Assembly (NCBI GenBank): GCA_025361565.1
Contig: JANYKN010000004.1
Span: 66,012-130,011, forward strand
DNA: 64,000 nt
Direction of reading: 5' to 3'
Source of the DNA: Bacteroidota bacterium
GTDB taxonomy: Bacteria; Bacteroidota; Bacteroidia; Bacteroidales; NBLH01
The notes beneath the pieces were generated by a model. The model searched no databases. It was not told where the DNA came from and was given only the letters and a program-made list of their open reading frames with translations. The translations under genes and the position numbers were made by a program. This document shows positions 63,539 to 64,000 of this stretch, in pieces. The first letter of the stretch is position 1, and every line of letters starts with the position of its first letter.

Positions 63539-64000
63539 ATGAAGGCTAAACAACTAATTATTAATCTGATAATAATTTACTTATCAGGATTTTATCTCAA
63601 AGCACAAAATAACATTTTTCCAGTTCACTCGCCCGAAAATGGAAAATGGGGTTTTATCAATGAAAAAGGTATTACGCTAATTCCTTTTGTATATGAATTT
63701 GCCGGAATCTTTTCAGAAGGACTGGCTGGTGTAAAACAAAATGAAAAATGCGGTTATATCAACGAAAAAGGTGCAAACATTATTCCATTTATGTTTGAAA
63801 CTGCAAATCCATTTTCTGAAGGAATGGCAGCAGTTATGCAAAATGGCAAATATGGCTTTATAGATAAAAAAGGCCAAATGATTGTTAAACCTGAATTTGA
63901 ATATGCCGAAGCGTTTACAAATGGACAAGCTTATGTTTACAAAGACAAAACATCTCAATATATTAATAAAACTGGCGAATTTATTGTGCCTGTTACAGAT
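63539..64000 (+). CDS. WG-repeat protein (partial, 3' end off window)
   Basis: The open frame from the ATG at 63539 runs off the right edge; 154 residues are visible. A signal peptide (residues 1-22, ending YLKAQ) is followed by WG (KWG) beta-repeats: GKWGFINEKGITLIP, KCGYINEKGANIIP and KYGFIDKKGQMIVKP, each about 35 residues. In the second and third repeats the Trp is replaced by Cys or Tyr. WG-repeat proteins are common in Bacteroidota and are thought to form extracytoplasmic repeat scaffolds; no enzymatic role is evident. It is divergent from the PocR kinase gene. Confidence 0.85.
   Translation, partial: MKAKQLIINLIIIYLSGFYLKAQNNIFPVHSPENGKWGFINEKGITLIPFVYEFAGIFSEGLAGVKQNEKCGYINEKGANIIPFMFETANPFSEGMAAVMQNGKYGFIDKKGQMIVKPEFEYAEAFTNGQAYVYKDKTSQYINKTGEFIVPVTD

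Overview
The window is AT-rich chromosomal DNA from a member of the Bacteroidota, probably an environmental Bacteroidales/Marinilabiliales-type organism. Evidence: a Bacteroidota-type promoter (TTTG plus TAnnTTTG) before gltB, no obvious Shine-Dalgarno sequences, a TonB-dependent receptor, OmpA, WG-repeat and CPBP proteins, large secreted proteins known only as Bacteroidota hypotheticals, and many PAS-rich hybrid histidine kinases. The genus cannot be named from the sequence. No rRNA, tRNA, CRISPR array, phage or complete insertion sequence was seen.

Layout. (1) 1-12640, minus strand: an edge-truncated CE2-type SGNH esterase lipoprotein, a CPBP membrane protease, an S41 peptidase lipoprotein, an OmpA-domain protein, RNase HI, a 1651-residue secreted protein of unknown function and a helical unknown. 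(2) 12828-26769, plus strand: biosynthesis, with leuA-leuC-leuD-(second LeuA-like synthase)-leuB, then gltB-gltD-proC. (3) 26884-30796: a secreted sugar isomerase-like TIM barrel and, beyond a divergent gap, a secreted six-hairpin glycosidase. (4) 30910-63064, minus strand: a 32-kb signalling island with eight histidine kinases, one free receiver, a CheB-CheR-PAS fusion, a TonB-dependent receptor and a three-gene corrinoid/methyltransferase cassette. (5) 63539-64000, plus strand: the start of a WG-repeat protein.

The most unusual part is the signalling island. From 43545 down to 30910 all genes point the same way: TonB receptor, YfiR-domain hybrid kinase, PAS hybrid kinase (4-nt overlap), B12-binding protein, UroD/MtaA-like methyltransferase (25-nt gap), DUF1638 protein (1-nt gap), GAF/PAS hybrid kinase (24-nt gap). 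This suggests a corrinoid or methyl-compound sensing or metabolic unit wired to phosphorelay. A kinase with a PocR sensor domain, associated elsewhere with corrinoid-dependent pathways, lies about 17 kb away in the same island. No DNA-binding response regulator is visible in the window.

At DNA level, four hybrid kinases carry in-frame 30-bp tandem repeats, 3 or 4 copies each, built on the palindrome GACGCAAAATTTTGCGTC. All sit in the same beta-hairpin of the ATPase domain. Four intergenic regions carry degenerate arrays with an 8-bp period (ATTCAnnC). A 122-bp MITE-like element with a 10-bp target duplication splits gltB from gltD. Two neighbouring genes share an identical 61-bp start region.
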